From Pachyseris speciosa (taxonomy: Eukaryota; Cnidaria; Anthozoa; Scleractinia; Pachyseridae), in NCBI GenBank assembly GCA_016490735.1, contig JAEMWC010000232.1, forward strand, positions 335,001 to 399,000: 64,000 nucleotides of DNA, in the 5' to 3' direction. The notes under the pieces are model-generated. The model saw only the letters and a list, made by a program, of their open reading frames with translations, ran no database searches and was not told where the DNA came from. Position numbers and translations under genes: made by a program. Shown here in pieces: positions 22,194 through 32,717 of this stretch; position 1 is the first letter of the stretch; every line of letters begins with the position of its first letter.

Positions 22194-25100
22194 TGAAACA
22201 TGAAAATTTGGTTTATCAACGGAGTTGATAATGTAAATTGGCCACCGTACAGGGATTCGATTAGCTGACGTTTCGAGCGTTAGCCCTTCGTCGGAGCGAA
22301 TCGATTCGCTCCGAGAAGGGCTAACGCTCGAAACGTCAGCTAATCGAATCCCTGTACGGTGGCCAATTTACATTATCAACTCCGTTGAATAAACCAAATT
22401 TTCGTATTATTATGCTTAGTTGCTTGTTCTGGAAAGTGCTATAGAGCCAGCAATCATTTAGGGGCTGAGTTGCTCAAAGCATGGTTAGCGCTAACCAGTG
22501 GTTAAGATGTATTAAAACCTATATCTTTGTATCCAGTGGAACTTATATAAACTTCTCAACTGAGCAAATGCTATTTCAAAATTATCCTCCACCATCTATA
22601 AACAATAACCTCCGACGCTGACTAGATTTACTTATCTTGCATATTAAAAAGTATGTATATAGCTGTAAAGTTAATGAGATACATCCTAACTGCTCTCAAT
22701 TTGTAAATAATTTAATAACGACTTTTGATATATGCTATCAACAAACCTCTTGGTGTGTTGTCCTTCTATGTTTGGTTGTTTTGTTTGCTTTGATTTAATT
22801 GTAATATTATAAGAAGTGTACTGCTTCATATTATAGAAAATCAATGTAAGTAATGTAGTTAAAGTGGAACTGTATTGTAAATATTATAAGTGTAAATATT
22901 GTAACCAGCGTATTGTTTATTTCGTGGTTGCAATTAAAAAAATAAATAAAACCAACAGGTTTTCATGGTATTTAACCAGCGCTAACCATGCTTTGAGCAA
23001 CTGGGCCCTGGGTTGTTTCTGTTTAACTTTAGTTCATGCATAAATTAAAACTAATTTTATGATATTTAGGCAAACCAAGAATTTTAAAACCTTAAGCGAA
23101 TGATACACGGTTCAACATTTGTTGTTTAACAAATGTTGCAGCTGCTTTTCAACAAATGTTGAACAGTGTATCATGTGATGTTGAACGTTGAAATATGCCG
23201 TTCAACATGTTGAAAGTTGTTGAACGAAAATAGAGCTTGGCTCTATTCCGTTCAAGTTGGCGCAACAATGTTCAACATTTGTTGCTCAACAAATGTTGAA
23301 CCGTGTATCATTCGCTTTACCTGTGTGGGACAGCCATGATGTTTGATCCAATACCCATAGTTTGAATGCTGTATGGAGTGGTGGTGGCTGGCACGTAGTA
23401 CAGGGTGTGGTTGCTTGAAATCACCATTTCAGCTTTCTCAACAATGGAGAAAATTTCCAGTGCTGAAGCAAGTAGCAACATGGCTATATAGAGGGTCAGA
23501 AAAACTTGGAACGCGTTCTCCGTGGCCTTTATCAGCTTTTTCAGCTGTTTTGCTCTGTATCGGGCTTCATCCTCTCTTCGATAATCACGGCGTTCCAGCT
23601 CTTCTTTGAACTTTTCCACCTCGCTGCACAGGAACACCAACATATAGAGAATGACATAGAAAATGGGCAGAGACAATATGCGACTTATGGTGTAAAACGC
23701 GACATCTAGAATCACTTGTGCGGCAGGGAAGGTGTCGTTATTCGCCACTTTAATCGTTCCATCTCTGTAGCTTGGCACTGACAGGAAATCTGGTATCATC
23801 ATTTGTGTGGCGTGTAAAGTGATCGGAACGACGAGGAGAAAGAGAAGAGATCCCACCACGAAGATCTTAATTGAACGGGAAACTGTTCTTGTCTTTATCT
23901 AAAAATAAGGACAATAACTCGTTACCTCAGTGCACTATAGTACAAGGTGGAATTTTTTAAAAAATTTGGTTTCAATTTTTGAGCTTGATGAGCCATCCTT
24001 GCTGGCCCAGGAGTAATTCTGTACCTCTTCCAGCCCTATATTTCCATTGGCCCCTATGATAACATTGCTGAGCACCATTTACTGACAAACCACACAATCG
24101 ACTGCATGGGACTCTGCTAAATGCATCACCTACTGTACTAACTACCATCAAAGGATCGCACTGGAAAGTTAATTTACTAACTTAGAACGGACACCACTGA
24201 ACCGTTGCCAACTACTTCCCGCACTTTACAAACGACTTATCGAGGATATCAACAGCAGACAAACAATAGACAAACTGAATTAATTTGACTAACAATACAC
24301 CTACGGACATTTGACCAACAAAAGACGGATCGAAACGCACCAACCATGGTTTACAGTCTTCACAGCCAATAAATTCACGGCTTAACTGACAGACGGCCAA
24401 TAACATCACGTCTTCGTTGACCAATCCGATCAACTACTAGAGTACTTATTCCATCCACTGACGTTACACAAATCACTTGACTCTGATGATGACTTCCGCT
24501 CAGGTTGTCGAAACGTCAGTCAATGTCACCACAAACAGGCCTTCTAGGACTACACTCACCCTGACGATCGTGCTGCACTTAGTTATGTAGCTTCTTTGTT
24601 ATCACGGCTAGGGGTATCATCTGTTGTCTCATTATCCAATCGCAGACCGCGTCTGGAAAGCAACAGGCTCACTCGAGGCCCAAGGTAGTCACTAGCTAAT
24701 TTTTGAAGTTGGTGGGATATGCAAAAACGATCCAGGGATTCCAGCTGTGATGGTACTCTGAGTATACAGTTTTTCTATCAAAGTAATCAGGGATCTAGCT
24801 GAAGATCTTTACGGAAAATTCCCAGTCCCCATTCACTAGTGACAGTGTGAACTGAATGGACCGACTTTTAAAACTGTGCCTTTCGATAGGCTATTCGTTC
24901 ATTAATACCAAGAGATACAAATTCCTAGTTTATCCTCCGCAATCAGGACGGGGAAGGCTTTCGTGATCCCAACAGCTCCTCGAAATTTCAGCGAGTAAGG
25001 ATTTTCCTACCTGAACTTTTCTGTGACGAAAAAGTTTAGCTGAAGATTCCCGAAGAAAAAATTGTGTTAGCTTTTTTTCTAATATCGCTCCTATAAATTA

Positions 25101-26967
25101 AAAAAAAACCTGAAACGATCTGGGAAGCAGAGAATAACAGTTCGAAGCTGACAACATTATCTTTTTCTGTAAGAGCAAAAATTGCGCAAATTACTCTTAA
25201 AGGTTTTAGAGATTGAGGAGGTCTGTGTTGACGTTAGGGCGATTACTTCTTCTTGTCTTTCTTCTTTGCTGATCTAAGCTTACTCATTTGTTTATTAGTA
25301 TTGTTTATTGTTGTTTTTCACTGTTACAATTATATTGTCAATAATTTCAATTAATTAATTAATTAATTTTGATAATTTTATCAAAATCAAAAATTAATGT
25401 CAAAATCAAAATTTATCGTTAATTGTTACCCACCTCGAATAGCTAACCATGGGTAACAAATATTGTACAGTTGTTGCTTTCCAGAGCTTATAACAACAAT
25501 TCTGCATTAATGATATGGAATGAATAAATAAATAAATAAACAAATAAATAAGAGAGCAGGCGTACGCGAGAGAAAAATGTGCAGTTCTCCCCAACAGAAA
25601 TCGAACCTATGACCTTCCGATTACTAGTTCGGATGCTCTACCACTGAGTTACTCTTTTTTTCCGAGTTCTCCCGACAGAAATCGAACCTATGACCTTCCG
25701 ATTACTAGTTCCATTGCTCTACCACTGAGTTACTCTTTTTTTTCCGAGTTCTCCGAAAGAAATCGAACCTATGACCTTCCGATTACTAGTTCGGATGCTC
25801 TACCACTGAGTTACTCTTTTTTTCCGAGTTCTCCCGACAGAAATCGAACCTATGACCTTCCGATTTCTAGTTTGGATGCTCTACCACTGAACTACAGGAG
25901 ACTGGTGAGAGCCAGGCTAGTGAGCTTATGCGTCGAGTTTCTCTTTGAGTTCCCGGAACAATCACTGCGCGTCAACCGTATCATTATTCTGTGGTACAAG
26001 TCTTTGCTCTCATATGTTACCAGTTTATCTCACATTCATTTGTGTTTTATACTAACAGTTAACTCAGCCTTGATACGTGTCCGCAAATCAAGCGGCTGAA
26101 AAAAATGTAAGTGGTGCCTTTATGGTCCTTTATACAATGTTCAACGTAAAGGTGGGGCTAAAATGGAGTTGCAAATTTTGAAAGAGGGTGTTTCAGTATC
26201 TTGGAGTAAGAAACATTTTCGTTCGAAATGGTTGCAGGTTTTGAATTAAGAGTACGAATAACCAAACTTACGAAAATTTCCCCCGACTCCTCCACCCACG
26301 GGTTTCCCCTTTGCCCCGACCCCTCCCTCTAGAGAATCCTTACCTCTTCTTTTGTGATGGTTAGCTGCTCCATGAGATTTTCAAGATCGCCGAACAGGAA
26401 GAACACAAGCCCTGCGTGCTGGTTTACTATCCAAGACAGCCCGTAGACCATGTTTTTTATGTCCGTAAGCGGACACAACCAGTCGACTTCTTGCAAAGTC
26501 CGCAAAGTCAAGAACCCCATCGAGTATAAGAAGAACGACCACATTATGAGAAAAACTAGCACTTGCCAAACGGCGTAGGCAATTCGACAGGGTCCCCTTG
26601 GGAGGTTTCTTGCGACGATGGGCTTTTCCAGAGGCGAAAACCACACCCCGGCTAAAGCGAAATACCATCGAACATAGGGACTTAGCAATGCTGTGTTATC
26701 GGTTGGCACGGAACCATTTTGTGGTCGCGGCTGGCTTCTATTCCGCCGTCTAGTTATCACGTTGAAGTTTCCCGTCGAACCATTCTGCGTGTCTCCTTCG
26801 ACTACGATTTGTGGCATCTCGTCATCTACTCTCGCGTTTACTGATCCAGTACTAACCGCCCTGTGATCTACGACTACGATCTCTGTTATGTCATCTTCTC
26901 TCGCGTTCACCGGTCCAGTATTAAGCGTTGCCCTTTCGGTTTCTGTGCTTGAGTTGCTCTGCCCCAT
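21274..26967 (-). CDS. Gustatory-receptor-like 7TM protein, copy B (complete)
   Basis: Three exons: 26,967-26,344 (ATG; donor GAG|GTAAGG), 23,898-23,321 (phase 0 in, phase 2 out) and 21,748-21,274 (acceptor TTTCAG|G, stop TAA). They join to 558 residues. The N-tail (1-95) is polar and has an internal repeat (VNAREDD..., VNARVDD...). Helices lie near 129-152, 171-193, 219-238, 262-292 and 333-357, with two more in exon 3 (VVTAVLDITQNVVLYAF and FLWTLVLTCFGPFIVVVVN). Seven helices, a long charged loop after helix 4 and a short C-tail fit the OR/GR superfamily, whose members are ligand-gated channels in insects; cnidarian GR-like proteins are the likely kin. The insect 'TYhhhhhQF' C-terminal signature is not obvious, so an orphan 7TM family is possible. 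It lies antisense within an intron of the plus-strand hydrolase-like gene. A MITE abuts the exon 2 donor. Confidence 0.7.
22202..22403. repeat. Near-perfect 200-bp palindrome with Penelope-type motifs
   Basis: The arms GAAAATTTGGTTTATCAACG... and their complement meet at GAATCGATTC. Each arm carries, in opposite orientation, AAGGGCTAACGCTC-GAAAC-GTC-AGC, a hammerhead-like string known from Penelope-like element ends. The left arm (read on minus) has CCGACGA as the first core half, the right arm the one-base-shorter CCGAGAA. Both lack the canonical CTGATGA, so activity is doubtful. Confidence 0.75.
23095..23316. mobile_element. Harbinger-type MITE at a splice donor
   Basis: 222 bp with inverted termini AGCGAATGATACACGGTTCA and further AACAAATGTTG inverted repeats, flanked by TTA at 23,092-23,094 and 23,317-23,319. 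Copy A has one TTA and no insert. A 3-bp TTA duplication fits PIF/Harbinger. The right TTA is part of the receptor exon 2 donor: CAG|GTAAG in copy A became CAG|GTAAA here. Confidence 0.88.
24360..24600 (+). mobile_element. Penelope-type element fragment carrying a hammerhead
   Basis: The stretch from CAATAAATTCACGGCTTAAC to GATCGTGCTGCACTTAGTTA recurs in reverse at 42,560-42,780. No open frame survives. It carries the ribozyme motif at 24,477-24,523. Copy A lacks it, having the ATT-tailed insertion instead. Confidence 0.6.
24477..24523 (+). ncRNA. Hammerhead ribozyme, Penelope type
   Basis: Stem I TTGACT (24,477-24,482) pairs exactly with AGTCAA (24,518-24,523). Core CTGATGA is at 24,483-24,489. 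Stem II forms from TGACTTCC and GGTTGTC around GCTCA, with a UU/UU internal loop. GAAAC then GTC follow, with cleavage expected after 24,517. Stem III is only the palindrome ACGT, as in the minimal hammerheads described in Penelope-like retroelements, which are thought to act as dimers. Confidence 0.7.
25583..25902 (-). repeat. Four tandem tRNA-like units, about 82 bp each
   Basis: Units at about 25,583-25,654, 25,664-25,736, 25,747-25,815 and 25,828-25,899. On minus each has GTAACTCAGTGGTAGAGC (A box), CTAGTAATCGGAAGGTC and GGTTCGATTTCTGTCGG (B box). The loop CTAGTAA would suit a threonine AGT tRNA origin (tentative). Units are separated by TTTTTTTCCG runs that resemble Pol III stop signals. 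Copy A has one such unit, split by a MITE; another relative is at 49,620-49,700. Confidence 0.75.
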
Positions 26968-27255
26968 TTCCAACTTATTTCTCTGGAAGAAATCACGAAA
27001 TCTATATCAGCCGCACTTTTATTTGTGCAAATACAAGAACCTACTCGCCTGTGTTGTTGTTCCGGAAGGGTATTCCCCGAAATGGCGTTCCCAGACATAT
27101 TGGCTGATTTCCAATTAAGTATTTTTCACCGAATTAGGACAACAAAAAACTTGTTGTTTCTGTATTTCGCTGTCAAAACACTTCATTGCCATGTTTCCGT
27201 TTAAGAAAAGATCAGTAGCGAAGCCAGGGGTTCATTACATTGCAAAGCTCATTTA

Positions 27256-27611
27256 GGCTATGTCTACACTATGCCGGATAGCATTTTATGCCGTTGTCAA
27301 AAATACTCCGGCCTGGTGTGAACGGCATTGGCCCAAAAGTGCCAAAACCATCGCCATCTTTCCACTAGAATCCAATCCTTGCTCCTCGTTGTTGATTTCC
27401 GTTTCGGTTCGATTCTTTGTTCACACTACTCCAGAAAGTGTCACGAAAACCTATCCGATATGTGACGATTCACTTTCAAGACCGCAGCGGCCCAGCATCG
27501 CTCCGACGCAAAAACCGTGCCGAAATCATGGTTTTGAATGTGAACAAAAGCCCTATCCGATATGGTTTTCGTGCCGGCACAAGAGCTATCGGGTATAGTG
27601 TAGACATAGCC
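27256..27611. mobile_element. Harbinger-type MITE, 356 bp
   Basis: Inverted termini GGCTATGTCTACACTATGCC / its complement, with TTA direct repeats at 27,253-27,255 and 27,612-27,614. The empty site in copy A (about 3,890) reads GCTCATTCAGTCGC. No transposase is encoded; the open frames inside are chance. Confidence 0.87.
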
Positions 27612-29495
27612 TTAGTCGCACACTTTCGCATCAGACAAGTATATTAATATGAAAAAAGTTTCTTTTCAAGCCGTACACTTCGTCGCTTCCGGGTCAGTAG
27701 TCATGCGATAGTCACGAGATTGTCTGCAACAAATTTTTTTGTTTGCATTGTTGTCTGGCAGAGTCTTTCTGTTAAAATTTACCCCAATTTAGCTTTTCCG
27801 ATTTTATTTTCGCCGAGAACCACAAAACCTGTGAGAGCAAAAGATAATGTAAAGGAGCAAAATTACCTTTTCGACGTTGGAATGAAACCGGCCTATGAGT
27901 AGGACGTGTTTGAAAGACTTTTATTAATAGCACAGTTCTAGGAACTGAAGGTCAGATCTATTGTAGCCTTCAAGCAATCTGTTGGTTTGTCTTTGCAGTC
28001 TGTGATATGACTGTTGATCTTTTGAATCAAAATTGAATCACTTGAGTGTGTTCTCAACTTTCTCATTATAAATAAGTGGGTTCGTTCATTACCAATGTAA
28101 CACTTTGGTAGAGATTTCTCAGACAGTTGTGCGGTGAACAGTGAATTAGATGCACCCTAGAGTTACTGTATAGCTCATCGATAAAGTACAGGTTGGCAAC
28201 AACGGTGTTTAGGTTGAATTGCGCAAAGCAGCAAACAAATCGGTACAAGAAAAAGGGAAAACATGAGACATTCAAAGGCCGACATAGAGATCGATGGGTT
28301 ACCATAGATGGTCAGAGACTTCGTCGAAGAAGTGTCGGCTGGTAGCTATCTCCTGAAATATGGAGTTCTTTGAACTGATACTGATCATTGCTTAAGGAAC
28401 ACCAAACTTCCAGGGGCAACTGTCAGTCCGATGACCTACAATAAGCACTCAGATGCATTCTGTAATTGTGATTTCTTACCACCAACAGCCGTTGAGAAAG
28501 CAGCCGATGCAGCACAGTCTAGATGTCGTTTGCTCACAGTAAACAGGATAACATTGCTAATGGAATTGAAAAGCGACGGAATTTAGCATCTACCGGCTAT
28601 TCAGACACTATTGTCTGATAGTCTCTAATAACGTCACGTGGTCTATTTAAACCAATCATAGTTGGGGACAATTTAGTGGTCAACCATGGTTGTAATCATC
28701 AAATATTTTTCTTTTCTGCGATATATAAAAAACGCGTCACCCAGTGGTCTCTCTGTCCCTCCACTAAAGAGGTTCCGTTAGAAAAATGGAGAAACAAATC
28801 GTAAACAAAAGCACAAGAGCGTGCGAGGGACAATGGGAAGTGGAGCTTATATCTCTCTTCCCAGCGTTCCCTTCGTTCCTTGTTTTCTCATTTCTCCAGC
28901 CTCGATTCCACGATTTCGTCCTTCGATCTAGCCATTTTGATACACAGTTACTAAAAGCTCACGTGTTTTCATTTGTTCAGCTGTATTTTACAACAGGGAT
29001 ATTTTTGAAGAGCAGTGTACCCTGAGAGATTGTGACTGGTACACCATGTATCAAGTCCGTTGTTAGTCTAATGTTTGTTTGTTTTTCCATTGTGTTTGGT
29101 TTATTGTATCGTTTTGGTGTATTGTTTCTCCGTAGCTCACTTTGGAAAATACTCAGATCGAGAGCCGCGTGAGGGAGTGTGGGATTGTTTGGGGGGGATG
29201 CGATTGTTTCATCCCGCAATAGCTTGCGCGTGCACTCGGTCCCAGTCTTTTCCAAAGTGCTTTGTGAAGTCACCTCTGACTTTTATAAAGCACGCATTGT
29301 TGTAAAGTAGCCTGCGTAGCAAGCGTTTCCATTCGAACAGTGCATTTTACTGCATTCTAATTTTCGAGCGGTCAAAACTTGGAAAACTTCGTTCGAACGG
29401 AAACGCTTTCTACGCAGGCTAGTTGTAAGGTTATTTTATGCCTTTGCGTGACCTCAGGCCGATATGGATTCTAAGTTCTTGCCACATTCTTTCAG

Positions 29496-32400
29496 GTTCC
29501 TCATCCCAACAGAATCACATTACCGAAACCCTGAGACACTTTTCCGTTTACATCGCCAATCTCTTCTTTTTAACTTCCGACACTTGGGCACCAGTAGTGC
29601 GTGACGTGGAATTGTACGAGAAAACCGCTGACCAATATAACCTGATTCTCGTGGGCAGCCCACTGGAAAATTCTTGGGTTGAAAGGTCTCACGGGAAGGT
29701 TCCATTGAAATATAAGGATAAATCGCTAACACTAGGTGAGTTTCCATTGCTGATACAGGCAAACCTCCGGTCAGCGGACACCTTCGGGAACGAGCAGAGC
29801 ACGCTTACGGGAGGTGTCCGCTTTCGGGAGGTTGAAAGACTTACAGTACCACAGGGGGGAGGTATTAGTCATGCCTTGTTCTAGAATTAGCAAGTCCATG
29901 TTGCATGAATAAAACAGCGGTGAATGTTTCATGAACTGGATGCTGGAATTTGAGAGACTGTAAGCTGTCGGTAAATAGCGAAACAAATCGACAGATGTGT
30001 AACATAAATGAAGTGAAAATGTCGTTTGCCCTTCGCTTTCAAGAGATCTGTCTGTTTAACTCTTTCCCAGCGGCTCTGTAATTTACCGGTCTTAGAAGAC
30101 CGGTGCTTTGAAAACCTGCAACTTTCTCAAATCTCGGACTATGTTAGAAATGAGCCATTATTATTGCCAAATACAAAACCATAAAACGCTGTTGGACAAC
30201 ACCAAACAATACACAACTTTGCCTTGAAGTTTTTCAGACAAAAATTCCTCTTCAAGCTAAAAGTTCACGTTGGCAGCAAATCTCGACTCCACTTCTTGCA
30301 ATTTCTTGCACTTTTCCTGCTCACTTTAGCGCGACGTGGTTAACGCTATTTGATTTCAGTTGTCTGTAATTTTCACGTTTGTGACCCAAAGGAATTCTGG
30401 GATTTTCTTGCCAAACAGCAGCATGGAATTCTGCCAATTTCCATTTCACTTCTGCCAATTTCCATTTCACGTATTTTTTATATGTGTCGAGCCACCCGGT
30501 CCTGCTGGCAAAAGATTGCACCGATTGCATTATTTAAAAGTCAAAAATTGCCATGCCAGGTCCCGGAATCCACTCACAAAACGACTAAAGACACAACTTC
30601 ACTCCGTGAATTGCCATCACTCGCTCGAATACATTTAGCGGCCCACTTCGTCTGAAATTGCTTCTCACCTCTGTTTTCTTTCAAAGGATGGCCTCTACCC
30701 ATCAACCCAGCTTTATGATGCCAGGCAGGGGGCTTCTGAGGTGGAAAATGGCTCGAAAAATACACATAAATCAAATAAGTAACGAATTGTAGCTGCAGTA
30801 ATCGTTTAAAAATAAACGACAGCCAGCGTGACGAGCGTGACAACAAAGATAGAGGACCAGCAAAATCTCCGTGGTAACCCCTAATATGGAAGAAAGAAAT
30901 TGACTTCGCCATGAACCCTCAAATATCACAAAAAATGAGTTACGAAATGGCCGCTGGGAAAGAGTTAAAGGAGGTTACTTTAACCCATGGGGCTTCAAAC
31001 AAGAGACGGTCTCCGCTTACGAGAGGTGGTTGCTTATAGGAGGTTATAGTTTCAATGGAGAAATTGCCGGGACTACCGCTAATGGGAGGTTTCCGCTAAT
31101 GAGAGGTGTCCGCAAGTGGAGGTGCGACTGTATGGACGTAGGTTGTTTCGCCTACATTCCAGCAGTCGAACCTTCACTTGCGGACAATGAAGTCGATTCG
31201 CTAACAAACGCAAAGTCGATTCGCCCACACAGAAAATCCTGTGAAGTTACATCGTGGATTCAGTGTCAGACAGAGGTTGAGTGGTCTGATTGTAGGCGAT
31301 ACGACTTGTGGACTAAACGACCTGTTTCCGACTTCGTGTCTTTGGACTTGAGTTTGTTAAATGCTAAAATAGGCTTTTTGGTATTTGGATTTTGGGGCGG
31401 GGGAGGGTGAGAAGTACATTAGGAAATTAAACAGATTGGGTGTACTAGAAAGTGTGAAAAATACGGCGGGATTTCATTTTTCCGAATTGGTGGTAATTTG
31501 GAGGTATCCAATAAGAGCAGTGATAGAAATTCATAATATAACCCGGCACATTTTTTTTCGAACTTTTTTGATCGAATTAACAGTGTTTTTCAGTTCCAAG
31601 TGAAATTACAACAATCGACTTTTTTTTACAATAACGCTTTTCCCGTAATAAGTGAAGAAAATAAGCCAGATCTAAAATGATTTCGAAAGAAAGAACCAGG
31701 AAAGTTAAATTAACATAAAGGAGCTGGCTGGTTGCTCGCTGTCAATATGCAGGGTATGTGTTTAGATCGTTAAACGGTTAACTTTGGATCGTTATGTGAA
31801 GAATTACCCTCGTTTGTCGCTCAACAAAACAAATTCGCTCAATTTGATGCCTGATGCTTTACTCTGGAGTGACAAGGATACTTCACAAATTAATGTGATC
31901 AAGTAAGCTGAAGCCACTCAAAGGCTGTTAATGCTAATGCCTGCTTAATACTTGATCACATTAATTTGTGAAGTATCCTTGTCACTCCAGCCACATCCCA
32001 CAAGCTTTACATTTTCATTGCTTGTTTTATTGATATGTTCGTACTTGAGCCTGAGCATTAGCTATGCCATGTTGATGAAGGCCGAAACAGCTGTCCATGG
32101 CTGCTAATGCTTGGGCTCAATCTTTGCTTTGGTAGATTCAAGGGGTAATGCCCGCTACCTTGTGGCCTTAGTGCCCTTTGAGTGGCTTCAGCTTACTTGA
32201 TCACATTAATTTGTGAAGTATCCTTGTTTTGATCAAGCCTCCCTGTCTTTCTCATGCAAATGTGGACTAGTTGGCTTGAGAGTAACATGATTTACATGAG
32301 AAAAGCAGTGAGGTTTGTATCAAAACAAGGTCACCACCAGCCTCGTCTCCACTCATAGGCCAGGTCACTGAGCATGCAACTGTAAAATGGCCAATTGAAT

Positions 32401-32717
32401 CGCTTTTATTTTTTGTTTTGCCAGGTCACTGCACTTTCTCCTCTCCCCGTACCGGCGCGGTTTTCCTGGCGCCACACGCCGGCTCTCGACTGGCGTTAAT
32501 TATTTCCGGAAATTCCATCGATGGAATACGAGACGCTGTTCACTTAGCAACACCCACGATTCCACCAATGACAAGATCACCCTTTTCAAACATGGTACCT
32601 GATTACGTCATCACTGGGCCGTTATTCCGTGCGCGAGGGCCTGGAGGCTATCTTTGTGCTGGGTTTTGGGATAACCGCTGGGAGTATGGGCGAGAGATTT
32701 CGTCTTGCGTTTGTTGA
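29496..32717 (+). CDS. Hydrolase-family-like gene, copy B, last two exons
   Basis: Exon 29,496-29,735 (CTTTCAG|GT ... CTAG|GTGAG) and exon 32,425-32,717 (TTTGCCAG|GT ... TGA) join in phase 1. The protein ends PFSNMVPDYVITGPLF, GGYLCAGFWDNRWEY, SSCVC. Both borders of the upstream pair at 16,665-19,204 match, so a transcript 16,665 > 19,052 > 29,496 > 32,425 would read without a stop for about 297 residues. The large intron in between contains the whole receptor gene on the other strand. The intron between these two exons holds the 905-bp TTAA element and a retrozyme-like insertion. The intact frame in both copies argues for function in at least one; the parent family and the missing N-terminus remain open. 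Confidence 0.6.
30060..30964. mobile_element. piggyBac-type non-autonomous element, 905 bp
   Basis: Inverted termini CTCTTTCCCAGCGG and CCGCTGGGAAAGAG, flanked by TTAA at 30,056-30,059 and 30,965-30,968. The empty site in copy A (about 7,335) reads GTCTGTTTAAAGGAGG. Short open frames inside have no recognisable transposase. TTAA targets are used by piggyBac and also by Kolobok. Confidence 0.88.
31866..32227 (+). mobile_element. Retrozyme-like insertion in copy B
   Basis: An inverted fragment (31,866-31,920) is followed by a forward unit (about 31,950-32,227) of the hammerhead family seen at 61 kb. It replaces the left half of the fold-back MITE kept in copy A (8,225-8,330), so its arrival was accompanied by a deletion. 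Confidence 0.8.
32066..32101 (+). ncRNA. Hammerhead relic with C3T and deleted stem II
   Basis: Stem I GCCATG/CATGGC and GAAAC-AGCT-GTC are kept, but the core reads TTGATGA instead of CTGATGA and stem II has lost one strand (only AAGGCC remains). C3 pairs with the catalytic G8, so cleavage is not expected. Confidence 0.75.

Noticed and set aside
25583..25902. Functional tRNA genes
   Set aside because: A and B boxes are present, but the anticodon stem is imperfect, and units are tandem and repeated elsewhere as SINE parts.
30321..30912. Several 70-110-residue frames on both strands
   Set aside because: They fall inside the TTAA element, overlap one another and show no protein pattern.
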